From Ascaphus truei (Eukaryota > Chordata > Amphibia > Anura > Ascaphidae): 64,000 bases of DNA. Each line of letters begins with the position of its first letter. Positions within the stretch are counted from its first letter, which is position 1. The translations under genes and the position numbers were made by a program. Shown here one piece after another: positions 44,824-57,488 of the stretch. The stretch spans positions 46,516,483 through 46,580,482 of the forward strand of contig CM071568.1 of NCBI GenBank assembly GCA_036426205.1. Direction: 5' to 3'. Under the pieces are notes generated by a model, which worked only from the letters and a program-made list of their open reading frames with translations, was not told the DNA's origin and did not search any database.

Positions 44824-45867
44824 TGCTAGAAAATACAATTAATTTATAATGTAGCTGACAGTTCTAATATTCTTAAATGTAATTTTCAGAAACTATCCCT
44901 ATTTTAGGTGCCAAGTGTCAGAGTACAGATTATAAAAAGCCAGTATAACCCGCCTCACACTGATTAGACCCACAAGGTTTAAACAGCTGTCTGAGAGTGG
45001 GTTTACTGGCGTCCCCTCCTCGGTGAACAGTTTCAGGAGTTTCCTCCTGAGTTTCCTCCTGAGTTTCCTCCTCGGTGAACAGGAGTTCACTAATTGGGAA
45101 TCATGGTCTTCTACAATTTGTGATATATAAAGGAGGGGGATTTAAGAGGTTTGAAACCCATTATTACGAAGCATCCAATACAATCACAGAAAACACAATA
45201 TAACGGCACCTAGATGAAACTTGTATCACCTGAGTGATTGACTACTGAAAGTCCAGCCCTCACAGTCCAAGTGAAATCCAAAATTTCCAAAAATTGGCTT
45301 GCTTGATGTCTCCATGACATGTAGGGATAAAAAAGACAAATCATAGTGCAACACTGGAAAACTCACTGATAGAACAAACAGTCACTAACAACATACAGAC
45401 AATACAAAATAGCTACAATAAAAACTGATATATTTAATGAAAAAATGATTAAAGTGATAACAATCAACCATATAAAATACACTGACAGGGGATCACTTCC
45501 GGAGGGTCTAAAACTGAAATCCTACTCACGAAATGTGAACAGTACAACAGCAAGTAGCAGCAACGGCTGCCTAGGAAATCCAAATTGGAATCAGAGGAGG
45601 GACATCACAGGACGTAGCAGACCTCACATGCTACCGCCGTACATCCCGCTGGCGAGATCTCAGACCCGCTGGTGCCGTCGTTGTCGGATGACGCGTCGCG
45701 CATGCGTCGTAGCTCAAATATCCTGGTAAACACTGCGCATGTAGCACTAAGGTGTATAGTGCCTCCAATGTCCTTGAAAACTCAATAGCTGGTAAATAAA
45801 GGTAAATATACCAACATATACCTAGACCAAATCCAACAAGTGGTCAATCTAACGTGTAAAATCACCC
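44824..45867. other. Intron with a short tandem repeat, probable Penelope-like 3' region
   Basis: GAGTTTCCTCCT is repeated three times at 45037-45073. The right part leads into the minus-strand hammerhead-like motif at 45868 and may be Penelope-like terminal sequence. No coding region is supported. Confidence 0.4.
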
Positions 45868-45898
45868 TACGCGTTTCATGACACTGTCACTTTGTCAG
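45868..45898 (-). ncRNA. Degenerate hammerhead-like motif
   Basis: On the minus strand: CTGACAA, A, GTGAC-AGT-GTCAT (stem II), GAA, ACGCGT and A. The invariant G is A, as at 26220, which CpG decay of CTGACGA would explain. The rest of the motif is intact. Confidence 0.5.
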
Positions 45899-45956
45899 GA
45901 GAATGATGGGTACTGGGAGCATACACTTATATATACACTCATGAATAGATCACAAC

Positions 45957-47462
45957 CGGGGAATTACAGACCTGTAAGCCTGACTTCAATAGTGGGGAAA
46001 CTACTTGAATGTTTAATACGGGATAATATTCAGGAATACAGTACCTAATGGAAAACAAAATTATTAGTAATAGTCAGCATGGATTTATGAAGGATAGATC
46101 ATGCCAAACTAACCTTATTTGTTTCTTTGAGGAGGTAAGTAGGAATTTAGACCAGGGTAATGCAGTTGATATGGTCTACTTAGAAAGAAAATTGGACTCA
46201 GTAATAATATATGCACCTGGATTGAAAACTGGTTAAAGGATAGACAACAGAGGGTTGTCATAAATGGAACTTTTTCAGATTGGGCTAAAGTCATGAGTGG
46301 AGTACCTCAGGGATCGGTGCTGGAACCCCTGCTTTTTAACTTGTTTATTAATGACCTTGAGGTTAGCGTCGAGAGCAAAGTCTCTATTTTTGCTGATGAT
46401 ACTAAATTGTGTAAGGTAATAGAATCAGAGCAGGATGTAATTTCTCTTCAGAAGGACTTGGAGAGACTGGAAACGTGGGCAGGTAAATGGCAGATGAGGT
46501 TTAATACAGATAAATGTAAGGTTATGCATTTGGGATGCAAGAATAAAAAGGCGAATTACAAATTCAATGGGGATAAATTGGGTGAATCCTTGATGGAGAA
46601 GGATTTAGGAGTGCTTGTAGACAGCAGGCTTAGCAATAGTGCCCAAAGTCATGCAGTAGCTGCAAAGGCAACCAAGATCTTATCTTGCATCAAACAGGCA
46701 ATGGATGGAAGGGAAGTAAACATAATTATGCCCCTTTACAAAGCATTAGTAAGACCACACCTTGAATATGGAGTACAATTTTGGGCACCAATCCTAAGAA
46801 AAGACATTATGGAACTAGAGAGAGGGCAGAGAAGAGCCACCAAATTAATAAAGGGGATGAACAATTTAACTTATGAGGAGAGACTAGCTAAATTAGATTT
46901 ATTTACATTAGAAAAGAGGCGTCTAAGAGGGGATATGATAACTATATACAAATATATTCGGGGACAATACAAGGAGCTTTCAAAAGAACTATTCATCCCA
47001 AGGGCAGTACTAAGGACTCAGGGCCATCCCTTAAGGTTGGAGGAAAGGAGATTTCACCAGCAACAAAGGAAAGGGTTCTTTACAGTAAGGACAGTTAAAA
47101 TGTGGAATTCATTACCCATGGAGACTGTGATGGCAGATACAATAGATTTGTTCAAAAAAATGTTGGACATCTTTTAGATAGGAAAGATATACAGGGATAT
47201 ACCAAATAAGTATACATGGGAAGGATGTTGATCCAGGGATTAATTCGATTGCCAATTCTTAGAGTGAGGAAGGAATTTATTTTTCCCCTTATGAGATATC
47301 ATTGGATGATATGACTCTGGGTTTTTTTGTTTGCCTTCCTCTGGATCAACAAGTAAGTATAGATATACAGTATGATAAAGTATCTGTTGTCTAATTTAAC
47401 ATACTGTAGGTTGAACTTGATGGACGTACGTCTTTTTTCAACCTTATTTACTATGTAACTAT
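45957..47462 (+). mobile_element. CR1-like LINE, 5'-truncated
   Basis: It starts inside reverse transcriptase (NYRPVSLTSIVGKLLE-like) and ends with TTGAACTTGATGGACG, TTTTTTCAACCTTATTTACT and ATGTAACTATGTAA. The same tail occurs at 3101-3196. It splits surrounding Penelope-like terminal sequence (45.1-45.95 and 47.5-47.95 kb). Confidence 0.8.
45958..47177 (+). pseudogene. CR1-like reverse transcriptase, deletion and frame breaks
   Basis: Recognisable blocks are [84 protein letters not shown] and RRLRGDMITIYKYIRGQYKE. The catalytic FADD is present. The segment expected to carry the AFDxV motif is deleted after about 46200, with a stop and frame change before 46293. It runs to a stop at 47177 and is not functional as read. 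Confidence 0.85.
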
Positions 47463-48197
47463 GTAATTGTTAATTAAACAATTAGCACAATAAACAATCA
47501 TCCAACACTGGATCAATAATGAGCTATTATGTAACAAATAAACGACTAGTACATACAAATACCAACATATATACAAATAGACAATACAGTAAATAAACAT
47601 ACAACACAAGTGTAACCATGAAATGACTGGAAAGGATAATAAAAAGGAATCCTAATGTATCAAAGTAAGCAGTCATAGGTGAACACTACACTACATAAGC
47701 TACATTTAGCTCATTCTGGTCTGAGAACTGTTTATCCAAACAGAGATTCACAAATCCGGTATAAAAGGGAATCTGTAATGGGGATAATTATACCCCTGAG
47801 GAAAAGTTCAATAGAAGGGACTGATCACAGCAAGTGATAGGGCTGGGCAGGTAACCAATAAAAAAGTATTTATTTAATAAACAGCATTACAGCAGACAGA
47901 TACAGGGTCCTCTGACGCGTTTCTCGCCCGATGTGGGAGGAGCAGTGGTAGGGGGGTGCAGCGCCCAAACTTTGCGCACCCCTGTTCTAGAGCATGCAAA
48001 TATACAATTAAAAAATTGTTGCCAATGCAATTTCAAGGAGAAATGAATTATTAGTTTATTCTAGGGTATTTTGTAATATATTTAAAGTAATAGCAACTTA
48101 GGCATTAAGAATCATTTATGTACACAATATTATAATAATACAACTCTGTATTTGAAAATTTTACGGCAATTAGATATTTATTCATTTGTGTAACTAA
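47463..48197. other. Transposon-derived remnants
   Basis: An ACGCGTTTCTCGCCCG stretch at 47924 resembles the stem III side of the hammerhead-like motifs but lacks the CTGANGA half. At 47955-47989 the sequence CAAACTTTGCGCACCCCTG is a hAT-like end. AT-rich intron follows. Confidence 0.45.
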
Positions 48198-48967
48198 TGT
48201 AACACGTGTTCCCCTCCCCCCCCCCACCCTCACTTAGGGACCAGTGTATGGGAGTGGGTGCATTACCACGATTGTTTGGTGCTCTACCTGTATGTTTGCA
48301 GGAGGTCTGAGTTGTCTGCCAGATGGTAAAAAGACAGGAACAGGACTGGCTCGCACAGGTCTCTGGGTTCTTCATGGTGGTGTCAGCACCTCCAGCAGTG
48401 ATGCATCCCACGGAGTGTAGGTGTCATCCCCCATCACTACACAATTACTGTACCTCTCCAGGGACTGACACCAGAGGCAGAGGTATCTTGAAGGGTACTT
48501 TATTGCAGGGTATTCTGCATCAGCTCTTCTAGCGGCATATATCACACTCCACTCGCCCCAGGCTTTCTAGACGGTGCACCTTCATCAATAGTGCTCTCAT
48601 TCAGGTGGTCTTTAGGCTAGCCAGCCTAAAATGAGCAAGCTTGCCCCGTCATGGGGAATACTCACAGTTCCACCTTACTCTCTGAGGAGCAGGGAGCTCA
48701 AAACTCCTACCTCCTCACACCATGAGCTGCAGAGGCAGACTCCTTTCTTCCTTCTCTCAAGGCTGAGAGAGAAAGACTGCCCACTAACTTTGGCTACTCC
48801 CATAGAAACCTCTGGAAGGGGCAGGCTCATGGACTGTACGCACCTACAAGGGGCTGTACACAGGCCATGAGGCACCACCTACCTTCCTTCACTTTCTGGG
48901 GTGGCAGAAGGGGGGTAAATGGCCCATAGATTAACCTGCTAATGCCTGGATCTTAACAGGACTTACA
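48198..48967 (-). mobile_element. LTR-like block (solo), related to 26580-27405
   Basis: It begins TGTAACACGTGTTCCCCTCC and ends TTAACAGGACTTACA, as does the 26.6-kb copy. An AATAAAG on the minus strand near 48500 suggests reading leftwards. No internal retroelement genes are attached. Confidence 0.5.
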
Positions 48968-49874
48968 TAGCAGATACACTATGTGGAGAGAAACAGGTAC
49001 AGATGGACATATAACTAAACTTATAGTAATCCGCTCTCCAAAGAATAATGTATTAAATAATTGGTTTAGAATACAGCTGGTGCATGGGGATGAGGTATTG
49101 CATGAACACAAACTAGAAGATCACAAGGTCTCCCAAAGATCCTCAATGGTTGAACTTCTATAACTGCTGGAATACAGGGGGTTAAATACTCCCCAACATA
49201 ATGTCAAATAGTATATATACAAAGAATGTCCCCGGCGCAAAGTGTGGTGATGATAATTACAGTACCATATCAAAAGACAGTCCTGGTTGAAAAGTCAGTC
49301 CTGGTGGTAGAATGTTTCATCAACAATTTGAGGTAGATACTTCTCTAGGCGTAGTTCCCTTATGTTGTCTGCAATGACAGATAGAGAAAAAACACCATTG
49401 CGCAGTATATAGACTCAATTGCCCCAACCTGAAGATGAAAATCCCTACTTACAGGATATTTTCTTGTTCATTCAGGGGAGAGAATCTGTTCTTTGGCTCT
49501 CTTCCTCCACCTTGATCTCCTACGGACCCCTCGTGGTTTCTAAGGTGGCTCTCTTCAACTCGGTCTGCGTTGTCCCAGGAGCAGCATACACCGCAACAGC
49601 CGTGGTTGGAGAAAATTGAAAGACAGCCTAGTGTACTCCGCAAATTTTATTTAACAATGTTAAAAAGCAGCAATATTGCACTCACATTTTGCGAGGGCAA
49701 ACATGCCGCTCAAGAATGCCGTCCGCAGCTTGTGTCCTCTCAATGGTGTGTTGTTTCACGAGGTCGCGCGCCGACCGATGACGTCAGTAGCGCAGCGCCC
49801 GGAGTTCTCCCCACACCACGAGATGCAACGTAAGTGACGGCTGGCAACGTGCACTGTACTAGGCTCCTCCTCCC

Positions 49875-49907
49875 TACGCGTTTCGTGACGCTACTTCACT
49901 TCCTCAG
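49875..49907 (-). ncRNA. Hammerhead ribozyme-like motif, intact core
   Basis: On the minus strand: CTGAGGA, A, GTGA-AGTAGCG-TCAC (stem II), GAA, ACGCGT and A. All invariant core bases are present. Flanks CATCCC and GGGAGG can pair as stem I. It lies about 350 nt downstream of the Penelope-like coding region on the same strand, as expected for a ribozyme in the terminal repeat. Confidence 0.7.
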
Positions 49908-50256
49908 GGGATGAAGGAGTCCAGTACACTGGTGCCTTAAGTACATGCACTAAAACTTGTATCTGCCCACAAATGGGCGGCAATCATTCCACTTATCTGA
50001 GTAATTGCAGGACCAGATGCAGCATTATTGATATATTAAGCTGTTGGGGTCAAACCAGTCCTCACTACTACCCTGCTAAAAAATGTCAAAAAGCATATAA
50101 AATGAAATGAATATAAAATGAATTAAAACATGGTAAAACATTAAATTAGTAAAATAAACACTTATCATATAATTGATTACATAAACATATCATGGATTAT
50201 AATACAAATTCAATAAAAAATGTTAACTGAATCAAAGAAAGATGAAACAAGCAGAT

Positions 50257-52055
50257 TTAAGGGTCTTTCAAAAAGGATGCCAGATCAAAATCAATATTTA
50301 GACCCAATGGGGACAGGGTTTTCAGAACATATATCCAGTTGCTTTCTCTTTTGGACAGCATGCCCAACCTGTCTCCCCCGCGCCAATTTGGTTTTAGATG
50401 TTCAATACCCATACATATAAGGCCTTCAGGAATCTGATTGTGCACTAGCTTGAAATGATTAGAAACGCTATGCGTCTCGAGGCCTCTCTTAATGTTGTAT
50501 TTATGCTCGGCAAATCGCCTCTTGAGAGGTCTCCCTGTACGCCCTATGTATTGTAGCCCACATGGGCATTGCAGTAAATAAACACAATAATCCGTCTTGC
50601 AGTTAATAAATGTTTCTATATCGTAGACCACTCCTGTTTTGTTTGATTTAAATGATTTACCCTTAACACTATTTTTGCATCCGATGCATTTGGAGCATTC
50701 AGGTTACTTAGCCATGTGACATGGCGGTCTCGAAGACCATCAAAGGGACAACTTGGTGATAGCCGGGACTTTAGGTTTTTTGCCCTTCTGTAGACTATCT
50801 GAGGTTTTTCTGGGACAGTCTCTTTAAGAACAGGGTCCCTTTGTAGTATGCCCCAATGTTTAGTAAGAACCTTTGTTATGGTGGGGGCCAAACCACTGTA
50901 CTGGGTTACAAAAAATGGAAATGGGTTACTTTTCTTCATAACAGTTGTGGTTGGATCTTTGCATAGAATATTTTTTCTATCTAATTTATTAACTTCAGAG
51001 ATGGCAGAGTCTACATCACGCATTTTGTATTCCCTCTCCAGGAACCTATCCCTAAGGTCATTAACCTGCTGTTGGTACACTTTTTCATTTGAGCAGTTCC
51101 GCTTAACCCTTAGTGCTTGTCCCTTAGGGATGTTCCGGAGCCAGTTTGGGTGATGATGGCTTGATGCCAATAAATAAGTATTGGCATCTACATCCTTATT
51201 ATATGTTTTTGTTTGAATAATATCATTCTCTATATATAGAGATAGGTCAAGGAAATTGATGATGGTATTGCTTTGATTAAATGTGAATCTCAGGTTCAAT
51301 TCATTAATATTTAAATATTGCTTGAATGCCTCAAGTTCATCCATGGGCCCCCTCCAGACACACAGCACGTCATCGATGTATCTCTTCCATAGCACCAGGT
51401 TTGCCCCAAATGGGTTGGAGGTCCATATGTTGTCCTCCTCCCACATGGACATGAATAAGTTCGCATAACTTGGGGCAAACCTGGTGCCCATCGCGGTGCC
51501 GCATGTCTGGAGGAAAAAGTCGCCCTCATGACAAAAATAATTGTGGGTTAGGATGAACCTGATTCCATCCAAAATGAAAGTCCTTAGTTTTTGATCTACA
51601 GAGTTATCTTTTTCCAGAACCCTCCTGATTGCCTCCAGTCCCATCTCATGGTCTATTATTGTGTATAATGAGACTACGTCGCATGTTACCCAACAATAGT
51701 TTTCAGACCACTTTAACTCCTGTATGGTCGTGAGTACGTGCGACGTGTCTCTCAAATAAGATGGGACCTGTTTCACATATTTCTGCAACAGAAAATCTAA
51801 AAACTGCGATAGATTCGAGGTGAGAGACCTTATTCCAGATATTATTGGTCTTCCTGGGGGCCGATTGAGATTCTTATGGATCTTCGGGATGAAATAGAAT
51901 ACTGGAATCCTTGGTTGTTCTATGGTAATGAATTCCAGTTCTTGTTTAGTAATTATTTCATCTCGGAATCCCTGTTCTAAATGTACCAACAACTCCTCTT
52001 TAAAAAGATCCGTTGGGTTACCCTCCAGTTTCTGGTATGTGGTTGTATAGTACAA
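50257..52055 (-). pseudogene. Penelope-like reverse transcriptase with GIY-YIG nuclease, one frame break
   Basis: The minus-strand frame shows IPVFYFIPKIHKNLNRPPGR, VTCDVVSLY, CGTAMGTRFAPSYANLFMS and WKRYIDDVLCVWRG, the reverse transcriptase core with YIDD. Further on, a CSKCIGCKNS cysteine motif precedes the nuclease CVYLLQCPCGLQYIGRTGRP, where YLL...YIG takes the place of GIY-YIG. The frame changes near 50700, just before the cysteine motif. The usual N-terminal 200-300 residues are missing because the 5' edge is cut inside an inverted repeat; a similar N-terminal piece from another copy lies at 24660. This is typical of Penelope-like retroelements, not of LINEs or retroviruses. Confidence 0.9.
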
Positions 52056-53052
52056 TACTAATAATGAGACCTATAGCAATATATCTGAACATGTCACCAC
52101 ATCCTCAGTGTCACTGTGGACTTAGTTTGTTATAACATATTTCACAGATCCAAGTATGAGGGTACAAAATAGCCAGGCATATAATAACACAACAATGTAT
52201 CACAAGATGTCACAGTAGTCACAAAGCTATTAATAGTGTGGAATGATATCTTGTGTAACCGTAGCTAGTACCCATCTGGTCATTATATAGGTCTCAATTC
52301 CAGTCCTGTATATATGTATTGAGTCGATGCTGCAGGCACCTGCCACCCATCCTACACATCCGCTCCCTAGTAAGCCAGAACAATCTCACCCGTGACCTCC
52401 ACGACGTCAACTCGATGACGTCATACCCTGTTCTAACAAACTAAGTCCACAGTGACACTGAGGCTGTGGTGACATGTTCAGATATATTGCTATAGGTCTC
52501 ATTATTAGTATTGTACTATACAAGATCTGATACCTTCGTCATCACTATATGTATACTTGTATACTACATTATACAACCACCCACTACTTACATGCTAAGC
52601 GGGGACTATTTGTAAGTGATATCATTATTAACCCTATATCTGGATATTAATTCAAGGGCTAAAATATATATCTATACTTGGTATCACATACCATCCTCCC
52701 TAGTTAGTTCTTTATATGGAACATCTCAGTATCTTTCACTAGGGACTATATATATATAGCTACTTAGAGATTACCCTCTGTTCCCTGTGGAAGCTACTAC
52801 ACCACCCATTTTTAATTGCATTTCATGTGTTTGCGCCGTTGTTTAAGGTTTAATAAAATTTAATTATGTTCGACCTATTCAGGTTTTTAGTGGTTACTGT
52901 CCTCCCACAGTGTTGGGAGCAGTTACTTCATGTACTTATATAGCCTATTTGACATTATGTTGGGGAGTATTTAACCCCCTGTATTCCAGCAGTTATAGAG
53001 TGCAACCATTGGGTATCTTTGGGAGACCTTGTGATCTTCTAGTTTGTGTTCA

Positions 53053-53649
53053 TACAGATGGACATACCCTGTTACACTAATTAAAAAAAGCCTGTAGAAT
53101 CCAACTGTTAATATGCCATAGAAATAGAATCACATAAAGGTTGACAGAATCATCAGGGCACAGAATTGCTTCTTTGAAAAGGCCCCCACAGAGGTGGTCG
53201 TTGATTAGGGGGAAAAGGGGTCATTGTTGGCCTGGCTGTTGTTGTTTGGGTCCGGAGGTTAGAGGTGTGGTACACACTGTCCCCTTATGGACTAGATGCC
53301 TGAGCCCCTCCACTCACCAATCCTGGAACAACCGGTCTGGCTGTCCCCATGATGTTAAGAAACTCTGGTCTAGAGGGGACATCTATTAAGTCCTCCCATT
53401 CTGTCCCCTTAATTTCCATTGTAAATACAACTCAAGCGTACAGTGATCCCTCCAAAAATTATAGGGAAAAAAGCATTGACATTTGATTCCAGATTCATCA
53501 GTTATAACAATAAGTTTCATGTAACACACTGATGCTCACAATTATACATTTGCACATGTATAATGTGACAATGAAAGTAATAGGGTCATGGTCTCACACC
53601 TATTCTTTGTCCCTGGATATAGGAATCCGTAACTAACGATCAAGGTAGA
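53053..53649. other. Intron with hAT-like end
   Basis: ATGTTAAGAAACTCTG at 53350-53367 resembles an inverted hAT terminus (CAGAGTTTCTTAAC). No matching left end was found. Nothing else was recognised. Confidence 0.35.
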
Positions 53650-54850
53650 AGAGAGAGACTTGGGCAAATCTTTAGAAATGACAGTAAAAATAACCTTTTA
53701 GTGTGTAGAAGAGTCCCCCTCCTGACCTCCGGTGAGGGGGAACTGTATGGCTGATCAGAGATACGCCGGAACTCCGCGTGAGTGAGGAAGGTAGCGATGG
53801 CTGCTGCAGATTTGTTGTGGCCGGAGTGGTGGCCATCTTTAAATGTCTGCAAAAGGCATTAGGGACTACAAGCCCCATAAGGCATTGCGGGAAAAGAGCG
53901 CGGCGGCCATTTTGGATTGGCTCGGCATGGACTACGAGTCCCAGAATTCTGTGGGGCGGGGGAATACCACATGGTCTGTCCCAGCCAATGGGATTCATAA
54001 AGCCTGAAGGAGCAGGATATTCTCCGTGAGAGGAGAGCCTGCGAAAGAGAGCGGAGGGAGGCGACAAGCTGGAAGGTAGTGTCCAGGGAGCAGTAGCTAC
54101 CTGGGCTAGGCAAGACCTTGGCCCTTAGGCCCCAGATAGCCACAGTCATACCTAGCAGAGTATTGTAGGGAAGGCCCCAGATAGGGGCTCTTCCCTTCGA
54201 GCATAGTAGTATGGCTGTGCGGTTAACAGACGTACGTGCAGTGACCTGCGGCCTGGGACCAGGCTGCGTCTTCAGAGACGTGTGATAGACACTCCGGCTG
54301 GAGCTCACCCCACGTGGAGGAATGGACTATAAGGCGTGAGGGGATTGTTGGAGGCCCCGCGATGTGGGGCGACTCAGCACACGGCTGCAAGCAGCACATG
54401 GGTACTGGAGTACCGGGGCAGGTACCCAACATGCACCAACATATCACTGGGGGTAGTGCTACCTCACATTTGGGTGGGATTGCAGGCACAAACACCTGGG
54501 GTTATTGGTGCCCCGGCATCCTTAGTACATTGGGGGGAAACCACTCAGTGTTTGGGGTCACTGCACTATATTGTGTTGCATAGTAGTGTGTGTTAATGTG
54601 TGTGTGTGTATGTATATATATATGTACAGTAAAGATCAGTTATATACATTGTGTGGCGTTATTGTTTACTACTGTTATATTGGTTCCTGTGAGGAGTTAT
54701 CCCGCAAATGCTGGGATCCCTCATAGGTGGAGGCGCTGCAGAGATAGAGCTCACCCCAGGCTCCCAGAGGCCTCCTGTGAGCATATAGGTTCACCAGCAC
54801 TCGTAGTCGCTCGCGTATGTCCTTTATGCATAGGGAAAGGTGGCTACAAG
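53650..54850 (+). mobile_element. LTR-like block, related to 62660-63836
   Basis: Shared ordered blocks with the 62.7-63.8 kb copy are GGTAGTGTCC, GGGGATTGTTGGAGGCCC (GGGATTGTGTTGGAGGCCC there), ACATGCACCAACA, TTTGGGTGGGA and TATCCCGC...GGTGGAGGCGCTGCA. The right edge GGTGGCTACA parallels GGGTGTTACA in the other copy. It looks like an LTR in + orientation, but the left edge is not resolved and no retroelement genes are attached. Confidence 0.45.
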
Positions 54851-57311
54851 TGCTTGATGTGAATACCGATACATGCATTGACATTTTGGTACATTTCAGT
54901 TACAGTACATATATCTATTTGGTAATCATGGCATCATAAATATTTCACAAACAAATAACAGAGCAAAGTGAACAATTTACCTCTGCCTTTTAGGACTATT
55001 TATTACCAACAGACATTAGATGAAGACTATAACAACCATAAAAAGCATTTGCTTACCATGAAAATGTTAAAAGTTTGAAATAATTATTATTAAATACTTT
55101 TGATTAAAAAAAGTGATCAGCTACATTTAACTTATTAAAGCAGCAAAACGTGAAAAATCTGATGGTTTTTTTAATTAATAAATCAGTTCTGTAGTATTAG
55201 ATAATACTGTCTTCATTTTTTTTTAAACTCCTAATGCCAATTGTAATTTTTTTTAAATATCATGCTTTTGTTGCTACAGCAACCAATTAGACAGTCCTAT
55301 CCACTTCCTCTTTTAAAACAGGCTCTGACACACTTTTTTTTTAGCTTTACCCTTTGGCAACAAAGTATCACAAACAGATCTGTTGCTGTGTTCCAAATAG
55401 CAGACTGTCTACTACTCTGGAAGCTGCAACACTAATGTGTTACACTTAGTAATATAATGTTACATATCAGCTGCAGCATTTCACTGACTGCAGCATAAAG
55501 TTAGAAGGCGGCCATTTCGTTAGGCACACAATCAGAATTTTTACAGATATTTAACAAGAGTACCAAACGATTGCCAGGTAAGGATGTATAATTATACATT
55601 GTCACATGCTTAACATACAGTATACAAATAAGAAAAAGAAGAAAAAAGGGAGGAGGGATGTAGTATTGCTGCTATAAACATACCATCGTCTCACTTTCAT
55701 CCTAGGGAGGGAAGGTGGTTTTAAAGGAGAAAAACATTCAGAGAATACAAATAAGTAAAACTGTAATTTCAGGGGGGATTGAATCTTCCTGAAATGTTTA
55801 ATTTTTTTTAATTTATTCTGTCCTCTACATGGGGGTTGCTTCCTTTAATAGTTTTCACACATATTAATGTAAAAACATTTTCTCCACGCCCCAATAAGCA
55901 CTGCTGCCCATTGTGTGTTTCTAAAATCTCCTTTATACCATACAGTAGCCCTGATTACTGGCACTTTGGAAATGTTGCTGGTTTCTTTCCTGTGCCTTGT
56001 GTGGTTTCTGTTGCAATCCCGGACAGCAGATTTTATTCCATTCCTATCACCCAGTTTTCTGATTTTGGTGTATAATGAATGGAAAATGACACAGACGTAC
56101 CATAAGCAGAGAGAGTAGGCCTGGCAGGTTCAAAGGTAAACAAACCTGGTTTTGTGTGCAATAGAGCACTTTGCTCCTTGAAGTATTCCAGTTTCTAGGA
56201 TAACTGGCCAACAAACGTGTAGTAGCCTGGCTGCAGTAACAGATGTTGGTGGCACATTGGCCAACATGTGGAAAACATTTTCATCTTCCATTGACTCGCA
56301 CTGGGTCAAGGGAACTTTTAAGTGGAAAAATAATGCTTTTTTTCAGAAAATTGAGGGAGTCCACCTCTCAGGGCCGGATTCCATTTGGGCTGAAGCATGC
56401 AATCGCATCGCCGTGCTAGTCGATGCCAGTTTTGGGCCCAACATAGAGTGGACCATATTAAATAAGGTCCTGATAGTGGTAGCTGAGAATATCTCAGAAG
56501 ACCCCACCATAACGCAGCAACTGGGACAATAACTTTTGCTACATCTGTATTGAAGCATTCGAATGCATAGACTTTGTAACTGCTGATACTTAAAGGGAGA
56601 CGAGCTGGAGACTTTTTCACAGATACACTGTATTGTATCTAAACGTCTCTTGTGTTAATTTCCAGGTTTTAATATTAGGGATGTCAAAATGCCTTTCCCC
56701 AATATGTTATGGGGTATCAGAAGAAGTTCACGTACACCTTTAAAGCCCTTTTAAAACTGCTTTTTTAAATTTTTTTACTTGGAAATGTATAAATGAATTA
56801 AAAAGGTGCGTGAACACACCACACATTTTAACTACTGTTTTTCCCATTTCTTTATTGATTTAGCAAATCTTTTTTTACTCTGCAAAGTAAGAAAATAAAA
56901 CTTGTCAAAGACGCTGCCTTTTTCATTTATTATGATTACTTTAATATACAGGCAAAACGGAGCGAAATACTCTCTTTGTCAGTATAATTTAAACAAAAAG
57001 GCAATTAATTAATATAAAGGTTGATCTTCTCGCGTGCCTTTTTTCTTTATGTCCAGTGCTGATCTGTGGAAAAGCACTTGCAGGTGCCCACTAAAAAGCC
57101 ATAATACACACCCATTCTAGTAGGGCTTGTAGTATGGATACATACTCCTACACATATAGTGATACTGGTGCTACAAAGAAAACTGACTGATTTACAAATA
57201 CATATACTGATAGGCCGAGTCAACAGGGAATCCCTGCAGTTGCAGATACAGATGCAACTACCGGTTTTGAGCCAGCGTGTGAGGAAAATTCACAAACATC
57301 CTGCAAACACA
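54851..57311. other. Intron, nothing confidently recognised
   Basis: The 91-codon frame at 56257 has no recognisable domain. The region holds T-rich runs but no repeat family I can name. Confidence 0.4.
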
Positions 57312-57488
57312 CTGCAGCATAGTCCATAGATGCTGTAATGGCCCATTGGATTAAAACAGCGGGGGTCCCTGCATTTGAATGGGACTCGCAGCCCAGTAGG
57401 ATTCACACAACGCGAGTCACATTCAAATGCATAGACCTCTACTGTGTTAATCCAATGGGCCAATACAGCGTCTATGGACTATGCTGAG
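57312..57488. repeat. Fold-back inverted repeat, arms of about 80 nt
   Basis: CTGCAGCATAGTCCATAGA, GGCCCATTGGATTAA and CATTTGAATG on the left return as CATTCAAATG, TTAATCCAATGGGCC and TCTATGGACTATGCTG on the right. The loop is about 20 nt. It is likely a MITE; flanking duplications are unclear. Confidence 0.85.

Larger units (their letters stand above)
49109..53052 (-). mobile_element. Penelope-like element with inverted outer flanks
   Basis: The coding region lies on the minus strand at 50257-52055. About 100 nt at 49109-49210 (GTTAAATACTCCCCAACATA and neighbours) return inverted at 52951-53052. A second pair, 52045-52132 and 52434-52521, is inverted around a 300-nt spacer next to the 5' edge of the coding region. 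A hammerhead-like motif lies downstream at 49875. The 5' structure resembles an insertion with 5' inversion. Confidence 0.65.

Noticed and set aside
47924..47940. Eighth hammerhead-like motif
   Set aside because: Only the GAA-ACGCGT half is present; the CTGANGA half is replaced by unrelated sequence.
56257..56532. A 91-codon frame as a VPS13B or other host exon
   Set aside because: No similarity to the residues expected after the exon at 15135 and no recognisable domain.
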